64,000 bases of DNA from Deinococcus aquatilis DSM 23025 (GCF_000378445.1 NZ_KB899705.1:55715-119714); one strand, 5' to 3'. Positions 1-15,368 are shown, counted from the stretch's first letter. Notes: a model not told the origin generated them from the sequence alone. Program-made: numbers and translations.

Positions 1-1940
<1,940 letters not shown>

Positions 1941-2052
1941 GAGACTCCAATCTGCGCCGCAGGGCGTCAGGCGGGTTGGCGGAGAAAGTGCCCGCCAACC
2001 GGGGGATGAGAAGCCCGGCAAACCCTGCCGGGGATGGAACGAGTCTATCACA

Positions 2053-2069
2053 TTATGCTATCAGCGTAA
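2053..2069 (-). promoter_or_regulatory. Radiation/desiccation response motif (RDRM-like operator) of gyrA
   Basis: TTATGCTATCAGCGTAA is a 17 bp interrupted palindrome that keeps the TTATG...(C)(A/G)TAA half-sites of the Deinococcus RDRM bound by the repressor DdrO. On the minus strand a TAGACT box lies just downstream of it, so the site would overlap the gyrA promoter. The motif match is seen in the sequence; DdrO control is inferred from what is known of gyrA in the genus. Confidence 0.75.
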
Positions 2070-2138
2070 TGGCAGATGCTCCCTCAACTGCCCCTATTGT
2101 ACCGCACGGGGGCGGGAAAAACAGGGTATCGGCAGCCC

Positions 2139-3470
2139 TCAGTTCCCGATCTTCACCTTGAAGCTGATGGTGGCCGTTCCGCCTGCCTTCACGTCCACGC
2201 GCCGCTCTATGTTGTTCTGACGGTTGGCGGGCAACACCTGTCCATCTACGACCATGAATCGGCCATACAGTGCCTCGCGCAGTTGCACCCGCGTGGCGAG
2301 GATTTTGGTGCTGGTCAGGGTGTAGGTGACCTGGGACGTGGTAGACAGAATCCGGCCATCAGGCGCTTTTTCCAGGCCCAGTTGTTTTACATTTCGGGCG
2401 AACCGGAGTTCGGGATCAGCGCCGAGGTCTGTATCTACGGGTTTGCCGCCCTGCGTGGCTGCCAGTTGCACTGTGCCCACCAGCGCCCCGCCATCGCACA
2501 CCGAGAGCGTGCCAGCGGGCAAACCCGAACCATTCGGCGTCCATTTGTAGTGCCGACTGGTCTGCCCCGAACTGTTCTGCGGGCTGAAATAGGTGCTGAT
2601 GCTGTTGTAACGCGTAAAGGCCGTGATCTTGGGTTGCAGAAACGGTAGGGTCAGGGTTTCGCCGCGCCCCAAGGTCACGCTGCCCGCCAGTGCATAGCGT
2701 TGCAGCCCCCGCAATTCGCCAAGGCTGGAAATGGGAGAGGCATTACCTGCGGTATCTGAGCTGGGGATGGTGGGAAGGGACAAGGCTCCCAGCCCACTGA
2801 CCACAGTCATGGCGGGCTGCCCAACTTCCGCCACCGTCTGGACTGTTCCTGCAAACAGGTCCACTCGCTCGCCCCTGAAGGGTTGGTCGCTGATGTTGCG
2901 GAGTTCGGCCAGTGCTGCCAAGTTTGCCTGTGCGCCGCTGGCGGTCAGTTCGTAGCGCGGTTCCCAGGACAGGGCGGCGGTGCGGTAGCTGATCTCTGCC
3001 GTTTGGGTTCCGGTGGCTGCCGACTCAAAGCGGGCCGCAACGCCGCCGCCCATCCAGCCGCGTGGAGGCAGGCCAGCAAAGCCCAGTTCGTTGGCCTGCA
3101 CGTTCAGGTAAGCCCCGGATTCCAGCTGCACCAGCAGGTCTTCGGCCCGGATCAGGGTGCCCGCCAGCGGCGCTTGGCCCGCCCGCAAGACGGTCACAGG
3201 TTGGCCTTCCTGCGTGGTCAGCCAGTCTCGGTCTGTGGGCCGGGTTTGCAGGCGCAGCAGCGGTGTTCCTGTAAGCGTCAGGCTGTCCGGTTGCACCAAA
3301 TTCCAGGCGGCGCGGCCAAAAGCCAGCTCAACGGCGGGCGGCGTGCCCTGTGGCCCGGTCAACACGGCGGATTGGCGCACCTCGCCAAAGCTGGGGTAGA
3401 TGCGGAGGTCGGCGGCGGAGGCGCTGCACAAGAGCAGGGCGGCCAGCAGAAGAGGGCGGTGGAAGGGCAC
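2139..3470 (-). CDS. Secreted DUF4139-type protein
   Basis: Protein of 443 residues beginning MPFHRPLLLAALLLCSASA, a clear signal peptide with probable cleavage after ASA-A, so it should act outside the cytoplasm. The rest is predicted beta-rich: an N-terminal region with a TVLRAGQAPLAGTLIRAEDL stretch and a C-terminal part ending in VDVKAGGTATISFKVKIGN, which resembles the DUF4139 family. No catalytic motif is visible and the family has no settled function. The start is GTG, and a TATAGT box lies only three bases upstream, so the true start or transcription start could differ slightly. It is convergent with nothing and lies behind the DHA2 exporter, separated from it by repeats. Confidence 0.7.
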   Translation of the reverse strand: MPFHRPLLLAALLLCSASAADLRIYPSFGEVRQSAVLTGPQGTPPAVELAFGRAAWNLVQPDSLTLTGTPLLRLQTRPTDRDWLTTQEGQPVTVLRAGQAPLAGTLIRAEDLLVQLESGAYLNVQANELGFAGLPPRGWMGGGVAARFESAATGTQTAEISYRTAALSWEPRYELTASGAQANLAALAELRNISDQPFRGERVDLFAGTVQTVAEVGQPAMTVVSGLGALSLPTIPSSDTAGNASPISSLGELRGLQRYALAGSVTLGRGETLTLPFLQPKITAFTRYNSISTYFSPQNSSGQTSRHYKWTPNGSGLPAGTLSVCDGGALVGTVQLAATQGGKPVDTDLGADPELRFARNVKQLGLEKAPDGRILSTTSQVTYTLTSTKILATRVQLREALYGRFMVVDGQVLPANRQNNIERRVDVKAGGTATISFKVKIGN

Positions 3471-3517
3471 GGCACTATAGTTGCACAGCCTGTACAGTTA
3501 TTGATTCTTGTGGAGAT

Positions 3518-3531
3518 GGGCAACACCTTGA
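3518..3531 (+). repeat. Core of dispersed repeat family A (copy 1)
   Basis: GGGCAACACCTTGA preceded by GTGGAGAT. The same core occurs at 20774-20786 and, inverted, at 57647-57657, each time next to a GTGGGAAA- or GTGGAAA-like stretch. All three copies are intergenic. Confidence 0.6.
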
Positions 3532-3545
3532 AAGCTGGGCCAGAC

Positions 3546-3646
3546 AACCCCCCCATTGCTGACGCAACGCCCCCCTTAAAGGGGAGGACAAGGGCTTTTG
3601 GTGCTCCCCTTTAAGGGGGGCTGGCGGCGAAGCCGACTGGGGGGTT
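3546..3646 (+). repeat. Dispersed ~100 bp double-hairpin repeat, family B, copy 1
   Basis: Starts AACCCCCCCATTGCTGACGC and ends in GACTGGGGGGTT. It contains a G/C clamp hairpin CCCCTTAAAGGGG and a second one, CTCCCCTTTAAGGGGGG, joined by an AGGGCTTTTGG linker, then GCCGACTGGGGGG. Nearly the same sequence lies inverted at 34220-34316, and a more diverged copy at 8411-8505. The outer C7 and G6 arms can pair, closing the whole unit. It sits between the DUF4139 gene and the exporter. Confidence 0.8.
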
Positions 3647-3700
3647 GGGCGTGGCTCAGTCACACAGGGATCAATAACTGACTGACTGAGCAGGACCGAC

Positions 3701-5101
3701 TTACCCCTCCTGCCCCGCTGCCCCCACTCCCTGCCCGCCGCCCGACAACCGCACGCGCAGCAGCAAGCTCAGGATCAGGCCCAGCACCACCAGGCCCAGT
3801 GCCAGTTCATAGGCGCGGCGCAACCCCTCGGCCAGTTCAAAGCCGCCCGCTGCGATGGCCGCTGGTCCGATCAGGAGGGCCATGACCGCCACGCCCAGCG
3901 CCCCGCCCATCTGACGGGCAAACAGCACGCCGCTGGTCACTGCGCCCAGTTCTCCCTTCTGTGCGTCCTCCTGCGCGGCCAGCAGCAGGCTCAGCATGGC
4001 AAAACCCATGCCCATGCCCACCGCGAATCCCAGCGCCGACGTGACCCACAGCGGCGCGTGAACAGCAAAGATCAGGGCGGCAAACATGGCGACCAGCACG
4101 GCAAATCCGGTCTGGGTCAGGCGGGCCAGCGGAATGCGGTGCAGCAGGCGGGCCGCCAGAATAGAGGTCAGGGTCCAGCCCACCAGCATGGGCGTGAGGA
4201 TGGCCCCGGCAGCGGTGGCCCCGCCCCCCGTGACCCCCTGCGCGTACAGCGGCAGATAGGCGATGACGCCGAAGTAAGCTGCCCCGCCCAGAAAATTGCC
4301 CGCAAACGCGATACGCGGCAGCCTTTCTTGCAGCGCCCGCATCGGCAGCAGCGGGGCGGGGTGGCGGCGTTCCAGCCACACGGCGGCCAGCAGGGTCAGC
4401 AGGCCTGCGCCCACCATGATCCACAACCGACTTTCCAGCCCCCACACGGTCAGGCCGCTGCCCAATGTAAAGAGTACGGCCCCCAGCCAGTCCAGTTGCG
4501 CGGGGCGGGGCGTACCCGTTTCCTTGAGGTGCCGCCACGCGATGTACAGGGCCAGCATTCCGAAGGGCAGGCTGACAAAGAATGTCCAGCGCCAGGAGAG
4601 GGTATCGGTGAGCCAGCCGCCCAGCAGCGGCCCTGCCAGTCCCGAGACGCCCCACACGCCGCTGATGAAGGCCTGCACGCGCCCGCGTTCGGCCAGCGCG
4701 TAGGTTTCGCCGATAATCGTGAGTGTGAGGGGCAACACCGCGCCCGCGCCGAGGCCCTGTAAGGCCCGCGCCGCGATCAGCCAGCCCATGCTGTTGGCGA
4801 GGCCACACAGGGCGCTGCCCACCAGAAACACGATCACGCCCGCCAGATACAGCCGCCGCCGCCCCAGCACATCCGAGGCGCGGCCCCACAGCGGGCTGGA
4901 CACGGTACTGGTCAGCAAAAATACGGCAAAAGGCAGGGCGTACCAACGTTCGCCGCCCAGATCGGCAATGACACTGGGCATGGCCGAGGCCACCACGCTG
5001 GCTTCGAGGGCTGCCAGAAACACGCCCAGAATCAGGCCCGTGGTGGCAAGTCGGCGGGCATCGAATCCCGGCGGTGAGGTGGGGGAGGGGGGAACCGTCA
5101 T
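3701..5101 (-). CDS. MFS drug/solute exporter, DHA2-like
   Basis: Integral membrane antiporter-type carrier of the major facilitator superfamily. It has about 466 residues, consistent with 12-14 transmembrane helices. Visible signatures are motif A ([11 protein letters not shown]), an acidic residue in helix 1 (AALEASVV) and motif C of drug-proton antiporters ([15 protein letters not shown]). The substrate cannot be read from sequence. I chose ATG 5101 because a TAGGCT -10 box ends seven bases upstream, the leaderless arrangement seen throughout the window. A longer frame starting with TTG at 5134 is less likely. The gene is divergent from the formate dehydrogenase operon. Confidence 0.85.
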   Translation of the reverse strand: MTVPPSPTSPPGFDARRLATTGLILGVFLAALEASVVASAMPSVIADLGGERWYALPFAVFLLTSTVSSPLWGRASDVLGRRRLYLAGVIVFLVGSALCGLANSMGWLIAARALQGLGAGAVLPLTLTIIGETYALAERGRVQAFISGVWGVSGLAGPLLGGWLTDTLSWRWTFFVSLPFGMLALYIAWRHLKETGTPRPAQLDWLGAVLFTLGSGLTVWGLESRLWIMVGAGLLTLLAAVWLERRHPAPLLPMRALQERLPRIAFAGNFLGGAAYFGVIAYLPLYAQGVTGGGATAAGAILTPMLVGWTLTSILAARLLHRIPLARLTQTGFAVLVAMFAALIFAVHAPLWVTSALGFAVGMGMGFAMLSLLLAAQEDAQKGELGAVTSGVLFARQMGGALGVAVMALLIGPAAIAAGGFELAEGLRRAYELALGLVVLGLILSLLLRVRLSGGGQGVGAAGQEG

Positions 5102-5236
5102 GGGGGCCAGCCTACGCCCGCTGCAAGGAGCCAAAGGGTGGGGAAGCCTTCAGAGGTCGGTCATCAATGGGTGTAGACAACACCGTCTCCCAGGTTTTTG
5201 TCAGTTCTCCTGCTTAGGCGCTGGATGAACCCCGCC

Positions 5237-5291
5237 TATACTCCTGCTTATTCGTGTAAGGCAGCACAGGCGCACAGATGTAGGGCGGAGG
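5237..5291 (+). promoter_or_regulatory. Promoter and ribosome binding site of the formate dehydrogenase operon
   Basis: A TATACT -10 box at 5237-5242 is followed by a short leader with CGGAGG at 5286-5291, four bases before the GTG start. The ATG at 5294 is immediately followed by a stop, so it cannot be the start. Confidence 0.5.
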
Positions 5292-5295
5292 CAAT

Positions 5296-8385
<3,090 letters not shown>

Positions 8386-8410
8386 GGGAAGGGCAATCGC
8401 TGCGCTCACT

Positions 8411-8505
8411 CACCCCCGCCCCAGCCCTCCCCCCTCAAGGGAGAGGGAGTGAAAGCCCGTCATCCTCCCCTTTAAGGGGGGCGTTGCAGAGCAACGGGGG
8501 GGTTT
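8411..8505 (-). repeat. Dispersed double-hairpin repeat, family B, copy 2
   Basis: Read on the minus strand it begins AACCCCCCCGTTGCTCTGCA, continues with CGCCCCCCTTAAAGGGGAGG and then a CCCTCTCCCTTGAGGGGGGA half that is more diverged than in the other copies. It fills most of the 176 bp gap between the formate dehydrogenase subunit and its DUF1641 partner, so it would be transcribed within the operon. The following 8506-8550 is a C-rich tract (CCCCACCCCCC) next to the ribosome binding site. Confidence 0.75.
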
Positions 8506-8561
8506 ACACACCAACGCTTCCTACTCCCCACCCCCCACCCCCCACATCCCGGAGTTCCCCA

Positions 8562-9041
8562 ATGGCAAAAGCAATCGAATTTACCCCCCAGCCCCCCAGC
8601 CTCCAACAGAAGCTTGACGCCTCGGTGGGAGATTCTGCCGAAGCCTTGGCCGAAAGCCTGCGCCTGCTGCGCGAGCTGCACGAACACGGCGTTTTAGAGG
8701 TCTTGGTGCGGCTGGTACGCGGTGGCGAGGGCCTCAGCGCTTCCGCCCTGCACCTGTTGGCGGGTGAGAGCAGCACCACCCTGATCAAAAACGTGGTGGA
8801 ACTGGGCAAAACTGCCTCGGCCCTGAACCCCGATGAGGTGCGCGTGCTGGGGCAGGCCGTCAGCGCGGGCGTCACCGAGGGGGCCAAGTACGTGGCTGAA
8901 TTCTCCTCCCGCAACCGGGGCATCGGCCTGCCTGAACTATTGAGTATGCTGCGTGACCGCGATGTTCAACTGGCGCTGGGTGCAGTGTTCGGCGTGCTGA
9001 AGGGCGCGGGCCGTGCCTTGCGGGAAGCCGGAGAGGACTAG
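8562..9041 (+). CDS. DUF1641 protein, ForE/YjgD-like partner of formate dehydrogenase
   Basis: Small soluble-looking helical protein of 159 residues (MAKAIEFTPQPPSLQQKLDA...). It has the DUF1641 layout: an N-terminal helical region, then repeated helices including LLRELHEHGVLEVLVRLVRGGE, and a Gly/Leu-rich C-terminal part (GLPELLSMLRDRDVQLALGAVFGVLKG). In Bacillus the homologous subunit pairs with the YjgC-type catalytic subunit and is thought to link it to the quinone pool. The start at 8562 is fixed by GGAG at 8551-8554, seven bases upstream. A longer in-frame extension would translate repeat sequence and is rejected. It lies six bases before fdhD. Confidence 0.85.
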   Translation: MAKAIEFTPQPPSLQQKLDASVGDSAEALAESLRLLRELHEHGVLEVLVRLVRGGEGLSASALHLLAGESSTTLIKNVVELGKTASALNPDEVRVLGQAVSAGVTEGAKYVAEFSSRNRGIGLPELLSMLRDRDVQLALGAVFGVLKGAGRALREAGED

Positions 9042-9046
9042 GGCAG

Positions 9047-9877
9047 ATGTCCGGCCCCACCCTGTCCAGCGCTGCCCTGACGCAGTGGCCCGCAGAGGTC
9101 TATTCCGGCAGCGGAATGGGGGAGAGGCCAGAGGTGCTGGCTGTAGAAGAGCCGCTGGAGGTGCGCCTGCACACGCCATCCGGCCCGGTCACGCTGGGCG
9201 TCCTGATGAGAACGCCCGGAGCCGACGCCGAACTGGTGCTCGGCTGGCTGCTGGCAGAAGGGCTGTTGCCGGAAGGATGGTTATTGGGAAATCTGCGGCT
9301 GGAACCTGACCCGGAGAATCCGAATGTGGTGCATCTGCACACGCCCGAGCATGAGCGGTTGGCGGCGGGGGCGCGAATGGGGGTGTCGTCCAGTGCGTGC
9401 GGCGTGTGTGGCACGGGCAGCATCGAGCGCTTGGCGGTGCGGGCGGCCCTGCCGGGTTGGACGGGTGGCCCCCTCAGCGCCGCGTTTCTGGCCGGGTTGC
9501 CGGGGCGGTTGCAGGCGCATCAGCCGGGGTTTACGGCGTCGGGTGGGCTGCACGCGGCGGGCCTGTTTGGGCCGGATGGAACCTGTCTGTGCGCCTACGA
9601 GGATGTGGGCCGCCACAACGCCACCGATAAAGTGCTGGGCTGGGCGCTGGAATGCGGATTATTGCCGCTTTCAAATGCGGTGTTGGTGGTCAGCAGCCGC
9701 GCCGGATTTGAGATCGTGCAGAAGGCGGTGATGGGAGGCGTGGCGGTGGTGGTCACGGTGGGCGCGGCTACCAGCCTTGCCGCCGAGACTGCCGCCACCT
9801 TCGGCGTCACTCTGTGCGGCTGGGCGCGGGCAGATCGCCTCACGGTGTATTCGGGAGCAGAGCGGGTGGGGCCATGA
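9047..9877 (+). CDS. fdhD: Formate dehydrogenase accessory sulfurtransferase FdhD
   Basis: Transfers sulfur from the cysteine desulfurase IscS to the molybdenum cofactor, which is needed for formate dehydrogenase activity. The 276-residue protein has the typical CGVCG motif (SSSACGVCGTGSIERL) whose cysteines carry the persulfide, and the C-terminal CAYEDVGRHNATDKVLG and VSSRAGFEIVQKA signatures of the family. It starts six bases after the DUF1641 gene and its stop overlaps the next start (ATGA), so it belongs to the same operon. Length is normal for the family. Confidence 0.95.
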   Translation: MSGPTLSSAALTQWPAEVYSGSGMGERPEVLAVEEPLEVRLHTPSGPVTLGVLMRTPGADAELVLGWLLAEGLLPEGWLLGNLRLEPDPENPNVVHLHTPEHERLAAGARMGVSSSACGVCGTGSIERLAVRAALPGWTGGPLSAAFLAGLPGRLQAHQPGFTASGGLHAAGLFGPDGTCLCAYEDVGRHNATDKVLGWALECGLLPLSNAVLVVSSRAGFEIVQKAVMGGVAVVVTVGAATSLAAETAATFGVTLCGWARADRLTVYSGAERVGP

Positions 9878-10365
9878 AACGGGCAGATCTGGCCGACGCC
9901 TTTGAGTGGGACGGCTCGCTCCTCAACCTCTGGAGTTTCGGTACCGACGCCCCCGCGTGGCTCCGCGCCATGCACGCGCTCGACCGGGCCTTTCCCTGCG
10001 CTTTCCTGATTGGCGGCGAACCCGCCCCACTGCCCGATCTATCAGAGATAAAAACTTTGGCAGAAGGCGAGGAACAGATTGCCGAGTTTCACGTGGATAC
10101 AGCCTGTCCGGGCGGGGCGGGGCTGAACAGGGCCGGGGCGCTGCAAGTCGTGTTCTTTTTAAACTTTGGCCCTGAGCTGATGCAAGCCACCCTGCACCCG
10201 CTGGATGTGCCCGACGAGGCTGCTTTTGTCCCCCTGACACACCTGGTCGGCGTGCTGGCAGAGGCCACAGGTCAGCATGTGTTCCTGTGCGCCGAAAGTG
10301 GTTCGTTTGAACCGCATCTGGTGTATGCGGTGTACCGCCTCGCCTCTGGCTGGTCACCGAGCTGA
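9874..10365 (+). CDS. Hypothetical protein coupled to fdhD
   Basis: Protein of 163 residues starting MKRADLADAFEWDGSLLN. Its ATG overlaps the fdhD stop (ATGA), so translation is probably coupled. I do not recognise a family. It looks globular and soluble, without signal peptide or membrane segment, with predicted alternating beta strands (LQVVFFLNFGPELMQATLHP, HLVYAVYRL). Its position suggests a link to formate metabolism, but that rests only on operon context. A longer start at 9814 would lie inside fdhD. Confidence 0.75.
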   Translation: MKRADLADAFEWDGSLLNLWSFGTDAPAWLRAMHALDRAFPCAFLIGGEPAPLPDLSEIKTLAEGEEQIAEFHVDTACPGGAGLNRAGALQVVFFLNFGPELMQATLHPLDVPDEAAFVPLTHLVGVLAEATGQHVFLCAESGSFEPHLVYAVYRLASGWSPS

Positions 10366-10399
10366 CCTTGAGCCAGCCTTCACGCTACACTTGACCCTG

Positions 10400-11170
10400 A
10401 TGCCTGCCCATGCCGACGCCCCGCCCCTTGCCCTGATTGGTGTGCCTGCCGGAGCCGCCCGCGCCTTTCGTGAACTGGGAATCGTGGCGGTCAGCGTGCC
10501 CGATACCGACCTGAAAGCTGTGCTGGATGCCTGCCATACCCTCAGATTCTGTGGGGCGCTTGTCGGTTCCTCTCATGAAGATGCGGTGCTGGGTGCTGTA
10601 ACCCCCGATGCCGATGCCCGGCGGGTAGGGCGCGTGGACGCGGTGTCGTTTACGGGCGGCTTCGGCACAGGCGGCAGCCACGGCACCTATGCCATGACGG
10701 GAGCGTTGATGGACGCTCTGGAGGCCACCGGATACGCGGCACGCGGCGCAAGCGCCGTATTGCTGGGCAACAACGCCGACGATCTGGCCCGCGCCCTGCC
10801 TCTCTCACGCCTGGGCTTTACCGATGTGGGCGTGGTGGCTGACAGTGCCCCAGACGCCGAACGCGCCGCCCGCGACCTGCCCGCCGGGGTGCGGAATTTT
10901 GCCCTAAGCCGCCGTGACCCCTCTCTGAGTGCTCTGGCCGAACGCGCTGACCTGATCGTGCTGACGGGGGGCGGCCTGCCCGCTGGACTGGTGCAGCCGT
11001 ACCACACCGTCATCGACCTGACCGGACGCGCCCAGATCACCTCGACCGGGGCCAACAGTCTGGACCTGTCGTCGTTGCCTGCCCGCCGTCTGGTGCGGCA
11101 ACTGGCCCACGCCACAGGCCAGCGCTTTCATCTGGAAGAGCTGGGAGCGCTGGTTCGGGTACTGGGGTAG
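10400..11170 (+). CDS. Shikimate-dehydrogenase-like protein lacking the catalytic lysine
   Basis: Protein of 256 residues that follows the AroE fold: an N-terminal substrate-domain-like region ([22 protein letters not shown]), a GAL(V/I) strand, and a Rossmann-like nucleotide domain ([25 protein letters not shown]). In true shikimate dehydrogenases the motif N-V-T-x-P-x-K carries the catalytic lysine; here the matching stretch is V-G-S-S-H-E-D, with Glu60 at the lysine position. It is therefore probably not a working shikimate dehydrogenase. A separate family member with the lysine is at 59140. The start at 10400 follows a TACACT box (10386-10391) by eight bases with no Shine-Dalgarno, so it may be leaderless. 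Confidence 0.65.
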   Translation: MPAHADAPPLALIGVPAGAARAFRELGIVAVSVPDTDLKAVLDACHTLRFCGALVGSSHEDAVLGAVTPDADARRVGRVDAVSFTGGFGTGGSHGTYAMTGALMDALEATGYAARGASAVLLGNNADDLARALPLSRLGFTDVGVVADSAPDAERAARDLPAGVRNFALSRRDPSLSALAERADLIVLTGGGLPAGLVQPYHTVIDLTGRAQITSTGANSLDLSSLPARRLVRQLAHATGQRFHLEELGALVRVLG

Positions 11171-11238
11171 TTCCGGTACTGGGGAGTTGCCCACCCAACC
11201 CCACCTTTCTGCCTGCCCCGCCCTGTTACGCTGGTTTC

Positions 11239-12540
<1,302 letters not shown>

Positions 12541-12628
12541 GCAGGCCGAAGTTCATCTTCGAATGAAATGAGTCAGGCGACTCGCAGACTGCAAGGCAGA
12601 GGTCTGAGAAGTACGTCCTGGCTCCAAA

Positions 12629-12665
12629 ACTCAGAGTTTCTAAACTTCTGGCAAACACTCTGAGT
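12629..12665. repeat. Inverted repeat ahead of the Tat-exported MBL gene
   Basis: ACTCAGAGT at 12629-12637 and its exact complement ACTCTGAGT at 12657-12665, with a 19 bp spacer. It could be an operator or a weak hairpin. It lies in the 275 bp gap between proA and the MBL gene, which otherwise shows no gene. Confidence 0.4.
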
Positions 12666-12815
12666 GTCGCTGAATACTTTCTGCACCCCGGATACCCTTC
12701 AACGTTGAAAGGTAATTGCATTTCTCTCTGGATGACGCGTCGCTCACCCTGCCGTCTATCCGGCTTCGACCCATGTCCCGTTGTTCTCTTTGGCCCCTGC
12801 GCCGGAGGTTTTTTC

Positions 12816-13799
12816 ATGTCTGACAACCAATTTGACCTGCCCACCGCTCCGCTTGATCGCCGCCGCGCCCTGCAACTTCTGGGCCTGACTGGGGCCGTGG
12901 CTGCCGCCTCACCGCTGGCGCTGGCCCAGACGACGCCCGCTGCTGCGCCTGCCGCCCCCACTGCGCCCCAGAACGGCAACGGCTTTTACCGCCAGAAAAT
13001 CGGGGGAATGACCGTGACTGTCCTCAGCGACGGCACGGCTCCGCTGGCCGCACTGCTGCCCACCTGGGGCGCGAATCCTGACCGTCAGGCCGAGTTTGCC
13101 GCGACGCTGGCCGAGTACCATGTCGCCGCCACCAATACGGTTAACCACTTCAACCCCACGATTATCGAAACGGGCAGCAACCGCATCCTGATCGATACCG
13201 GGCGCGGCGGCACGGCGGGTCAGATGCTCGCCAACATTCGGCGGGCAGGCATCGACCCCGCCACCATCGACACGGTGTTCATCACGCACGGCCACGGCGA
13301 CCATATCGGCGGTCTGACCACGGCGGGGCAGCCCACCTTTCCGCAGGCGCGGCACGTGATGGGCGCGGCAGAATTCCAGTTCTGGACGACTCAGGCCAAC
13401 CCCAACGCAGCGGTGCAGGCCAACCTGATCGGCCTGCGTGACCGCTTTACCCTGATCCAGCCGGGAGCCGAAATCGTGCCCGGTCTGACGGCCATCCTGA
13501 CCCCCGGCCACACCCTCAACCACCTCAGCGTGCGTGCCCAGAGCGGCGATGCAGGACTGATGGTCTTCGGAGACGCTGCCGGACATTTCCTGCTGAGCCT
13601 GAAACACCGGGGCGCTTACGTGGGCTTCGATACCGACGGCGCACTGGCGGCCCGCACGCGCCAACGCCTGTTCGATCAGGTCACCACCGAGGGACTGTGG
13701 GTCACGGGCTATCACTTCCCGTTTCACGCGCTGGGCCACATTCGCCGCATGATCGGCGGGGCCTACGAGTACGAACCGACGGTCTGGAACTGGAGCTGA
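12816..13799 (+). CDS. Tat-exported metallo-beta-lactamase-fold hydrolase
   Basis: Protein of 327 residues. The N-terminus has a twin-arginine-type signal (LDRRRALQLLGLTGAVAAASPLALA with cleavage near ALAQ), then a Pro/Ala-rich spacer and an MBL domain. Metal ligands are visible in HGHGDHIGGL (about residue 155), in LTPGHTLNHLS, in the aspartate of MVFGDAAGH, and in the later histidines of YHFPFHALGH. The domain layout fits the broad MBL hydrolase superfamily; the substrate cannot be read. The start at 12816 is set by GGAGG at 12804-12808, seven bases upstream. A longer frame from 12705 would run through non-coding leader. Confidence 0.85.
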   Translation: MSDNQFDLPTAPLDRRRALQLLGLTGAVAAASPLALAQTTPAAAPAAPTAPQNGNGFYRQKIGGMTVTVLSDGTAPLAALLPTWGANPDRQAEFAATLAEYHVAATNTVNHFNPTIIETGSNRILIDTGRGGTAGQMLANIRRAGIDPATIDTVFITHGHGDHIGGLTTAGQPTFPQARHVMGAAEFQFWTTQANPNAAVQANLIGLRDRFTLIQPGAEIVPGLTAILTPGHTLNHLSVRAQSGDAGLMVFGDAAGHFLLSLKHRGAYVGFDTDGALAARTRQRLFDQVTTEGLWVTGYHFPFHALGHIRRMIGGAYEYEPTVWNWS

Positions 13800-13870
13800 G
13801 GCTCTGGGGACGGGCTGTGGGAAGCAGGAAAAACCCGCACCGCTCGGCTCCACCCTGAATTTCTTCCCTT

Positions 13871-13910
13871 CAGAGGCTCTGGCAATTGCTGCTGGAGCCT
13901 CTTTGCTTTT
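13871..13910 (+). terminator. Rho-independent terminator after the MBL gene
   Basis: AGAGGCTC (13872-13879) pairs with GAGCCTCT (13895-13902), followed by TTGCTTTT. A near-identical stem (CAGAGGCTCC/GGAGCCTCTG) is reused at 22697. Confidence 0.75.
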
Positions 13911-14069
13911 ACCCCTGTTCAGATGTACCTTCAGGTATGTCCTTCCCACCCTGGTGATCTGGGCCTCTGGGCTGCCCGAATAAGGCCGCCTGTACCGGAC
14001 TTTCCCCGCCGCAACGGGGCGCAACCGCTTTTTCTGCGTGTTCGCCTCTTGCCCAAAAGGAACAGTCCC

Positions 14070-15317
14070 ATGAATTTACGTACCCTTAAAAGCCGTCGTG
14101 CTCGTCTGCGCCGTTTACCGACGCCCGCCCTGTTTTTACTGGCTGCCCTGGCGGCTGAACTGGTCGATGAACTGGTGGACGGCACAACAGGCGCGGCGTG
14201 GCCTTCTCTTCGCTCCGATCTGTCTCTGAATTACGTACAGGTGGGTTTGCTGCTCGGCATTCCGGCTGTATTCGCCAATCTCTTGGAGCCTGCGCTGGGC
14301 TTCCTGGCCGATGCGGGCCGCAGGCGCTGGCTGATCGTGGGGGGCGGCCTGTGCTTTGCGGCGGCACTGCTGTTGGTTGCCGCAGCCACCGGGTTCTGGC
14401 CGCTGCTCTTGGCGCTGCTGCTGTTCTATCCGGCCTCGGGCGCGTTCGTGAGCCTGACCCAGGCCGCCCTGATGGACGCCGACCCTGCCCGACACGAACA
14501 GAATATGGCCCGCTGGGCACTGGCCGGATCGGTGGGCAACCTCGGCGGCCCGCTGCTGGTGAGTTTGGCGGCGGCGCTGGGTGGAGGCTGGCGTCCGGTA
14601 TTCGTCGGGTTGGCAGGGCTGGCGCTGGTGGCCCTGGCGCTGCTGTGGTCTGTGCGGGCGCAGCTCGATCCATCGGTGCAGTCCTCTCCAGATTCCTCGG
14701 TGTCAGGCCCATTCTCAAATCCACTGCCGGACACCTTCTGGGCAGGCTGGCAGGGCCTACGCGCCGCCCTGAGCCGGAGCCAGATTCGCCGTTCCCTGCT
14801 GCTGCTCGAATGTGCCGACCTCATGCTGGACATATTCCGGGGCTTTGTGGCCCTGTATTTCGTAGACGCGGTGGGGGCCAGTGCAGCCCAGGCGGGCCTG
14901 GCGGTTATCGTCCTGACCGGCGTGGGCCTGATCGGAGACGTGCTGATCGTGCCTGTGCTGGAGCGGGTGTCGGGTGTGGCCTACGTGCGCCTGAGTGCGG
15001 CGGGGGTGGCGGTGACGTTCGCCGCCTTTCTGATGGTGCCGCAAATGGGCGTCAAGCTGGCCCTTCTGGGTGTGCTGGGGCTGCTGACCTCCGGCTGGTA
15101 CGCGGTGTTGCAGGCCCGCCTGTATACCCTGCTGCCCGCCCAGAGTGGCACGGTGATGGCCTTGGGGTCCATATCGGCGGTGCTGGCGGGTCTGGTACCC
15201 ATTGCGCTGGGCGGGCTGGCACAGCAGTTTGGCGTGCAGGTGGCGCTCTGGGCGCTCCTGTTGGGGCCGCTGGCGCTGTTGCTGGGCCTGCCGCGTGCGT
15301 CACTTAAACGCGAGTAA
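14070..15317 (+). CDS. MFS transporter
   Basis: Inner-membrane carrier of 415 residues with about 12 hydrophobic segments. The N-terminus is basic (MNLRTLKSRRARLRRL) and is followed by helix 1 (TPALFLLAALAAELVDELVDG). A motif-A-like loop (GFLADAGRRRWL) lies between helices 2 and 3. The central cytoplasmic loop (about residues 200-230, LDPSVQSSPDSSVSGPF) is short and polar. The substrate is unknown. The start at 14070 is supported by AAAAGGAA eight bases upstream; a frame extending to 13923 is not preferred. A TATGTCC element near 13936 may be part of its promoter. Confidence 0.8.
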   Translation: MNLRTLKSRRARLRRLPTPALFLLAALAAELVDELVDGTTGAAWPSLRSDLSLNYVQVGLLLGIPAVFANLLEPALGFLADAGRRRWLIVGGGLCFAAALLLVAAATGFWPLLLALLLFYPASGAFVSLTQAALMDADPARHEQNMARWALAGSVGNLGGPLLVSLAAALGGGWRPVFVGLAGLALVALALLWSVRAQLDPSVQSSPDSSVSGPFSNPLPDTFWAGWQGLRAALSRSQIRRSLLLLECADLMLDIFRGFVALYFVDAVGASAAQAGLAVIVLTGVGLIGDVLIVPVLERVSGVAYVRLSAAGVAVTFAAFLMVPQMGVKLALLGVLGLLTSGWYAVLQARLYTLLPAQSGTVMALGSISAVLAGLVPIALGGLAQQFGVQVALWALLLGPLALLLGLPRASLKRE

Positions 15318-15368
15318 TGGTGATGCTGGTTCACCGCTTACCCACCTCTTCCGCGCTAGCCTGCCCGC

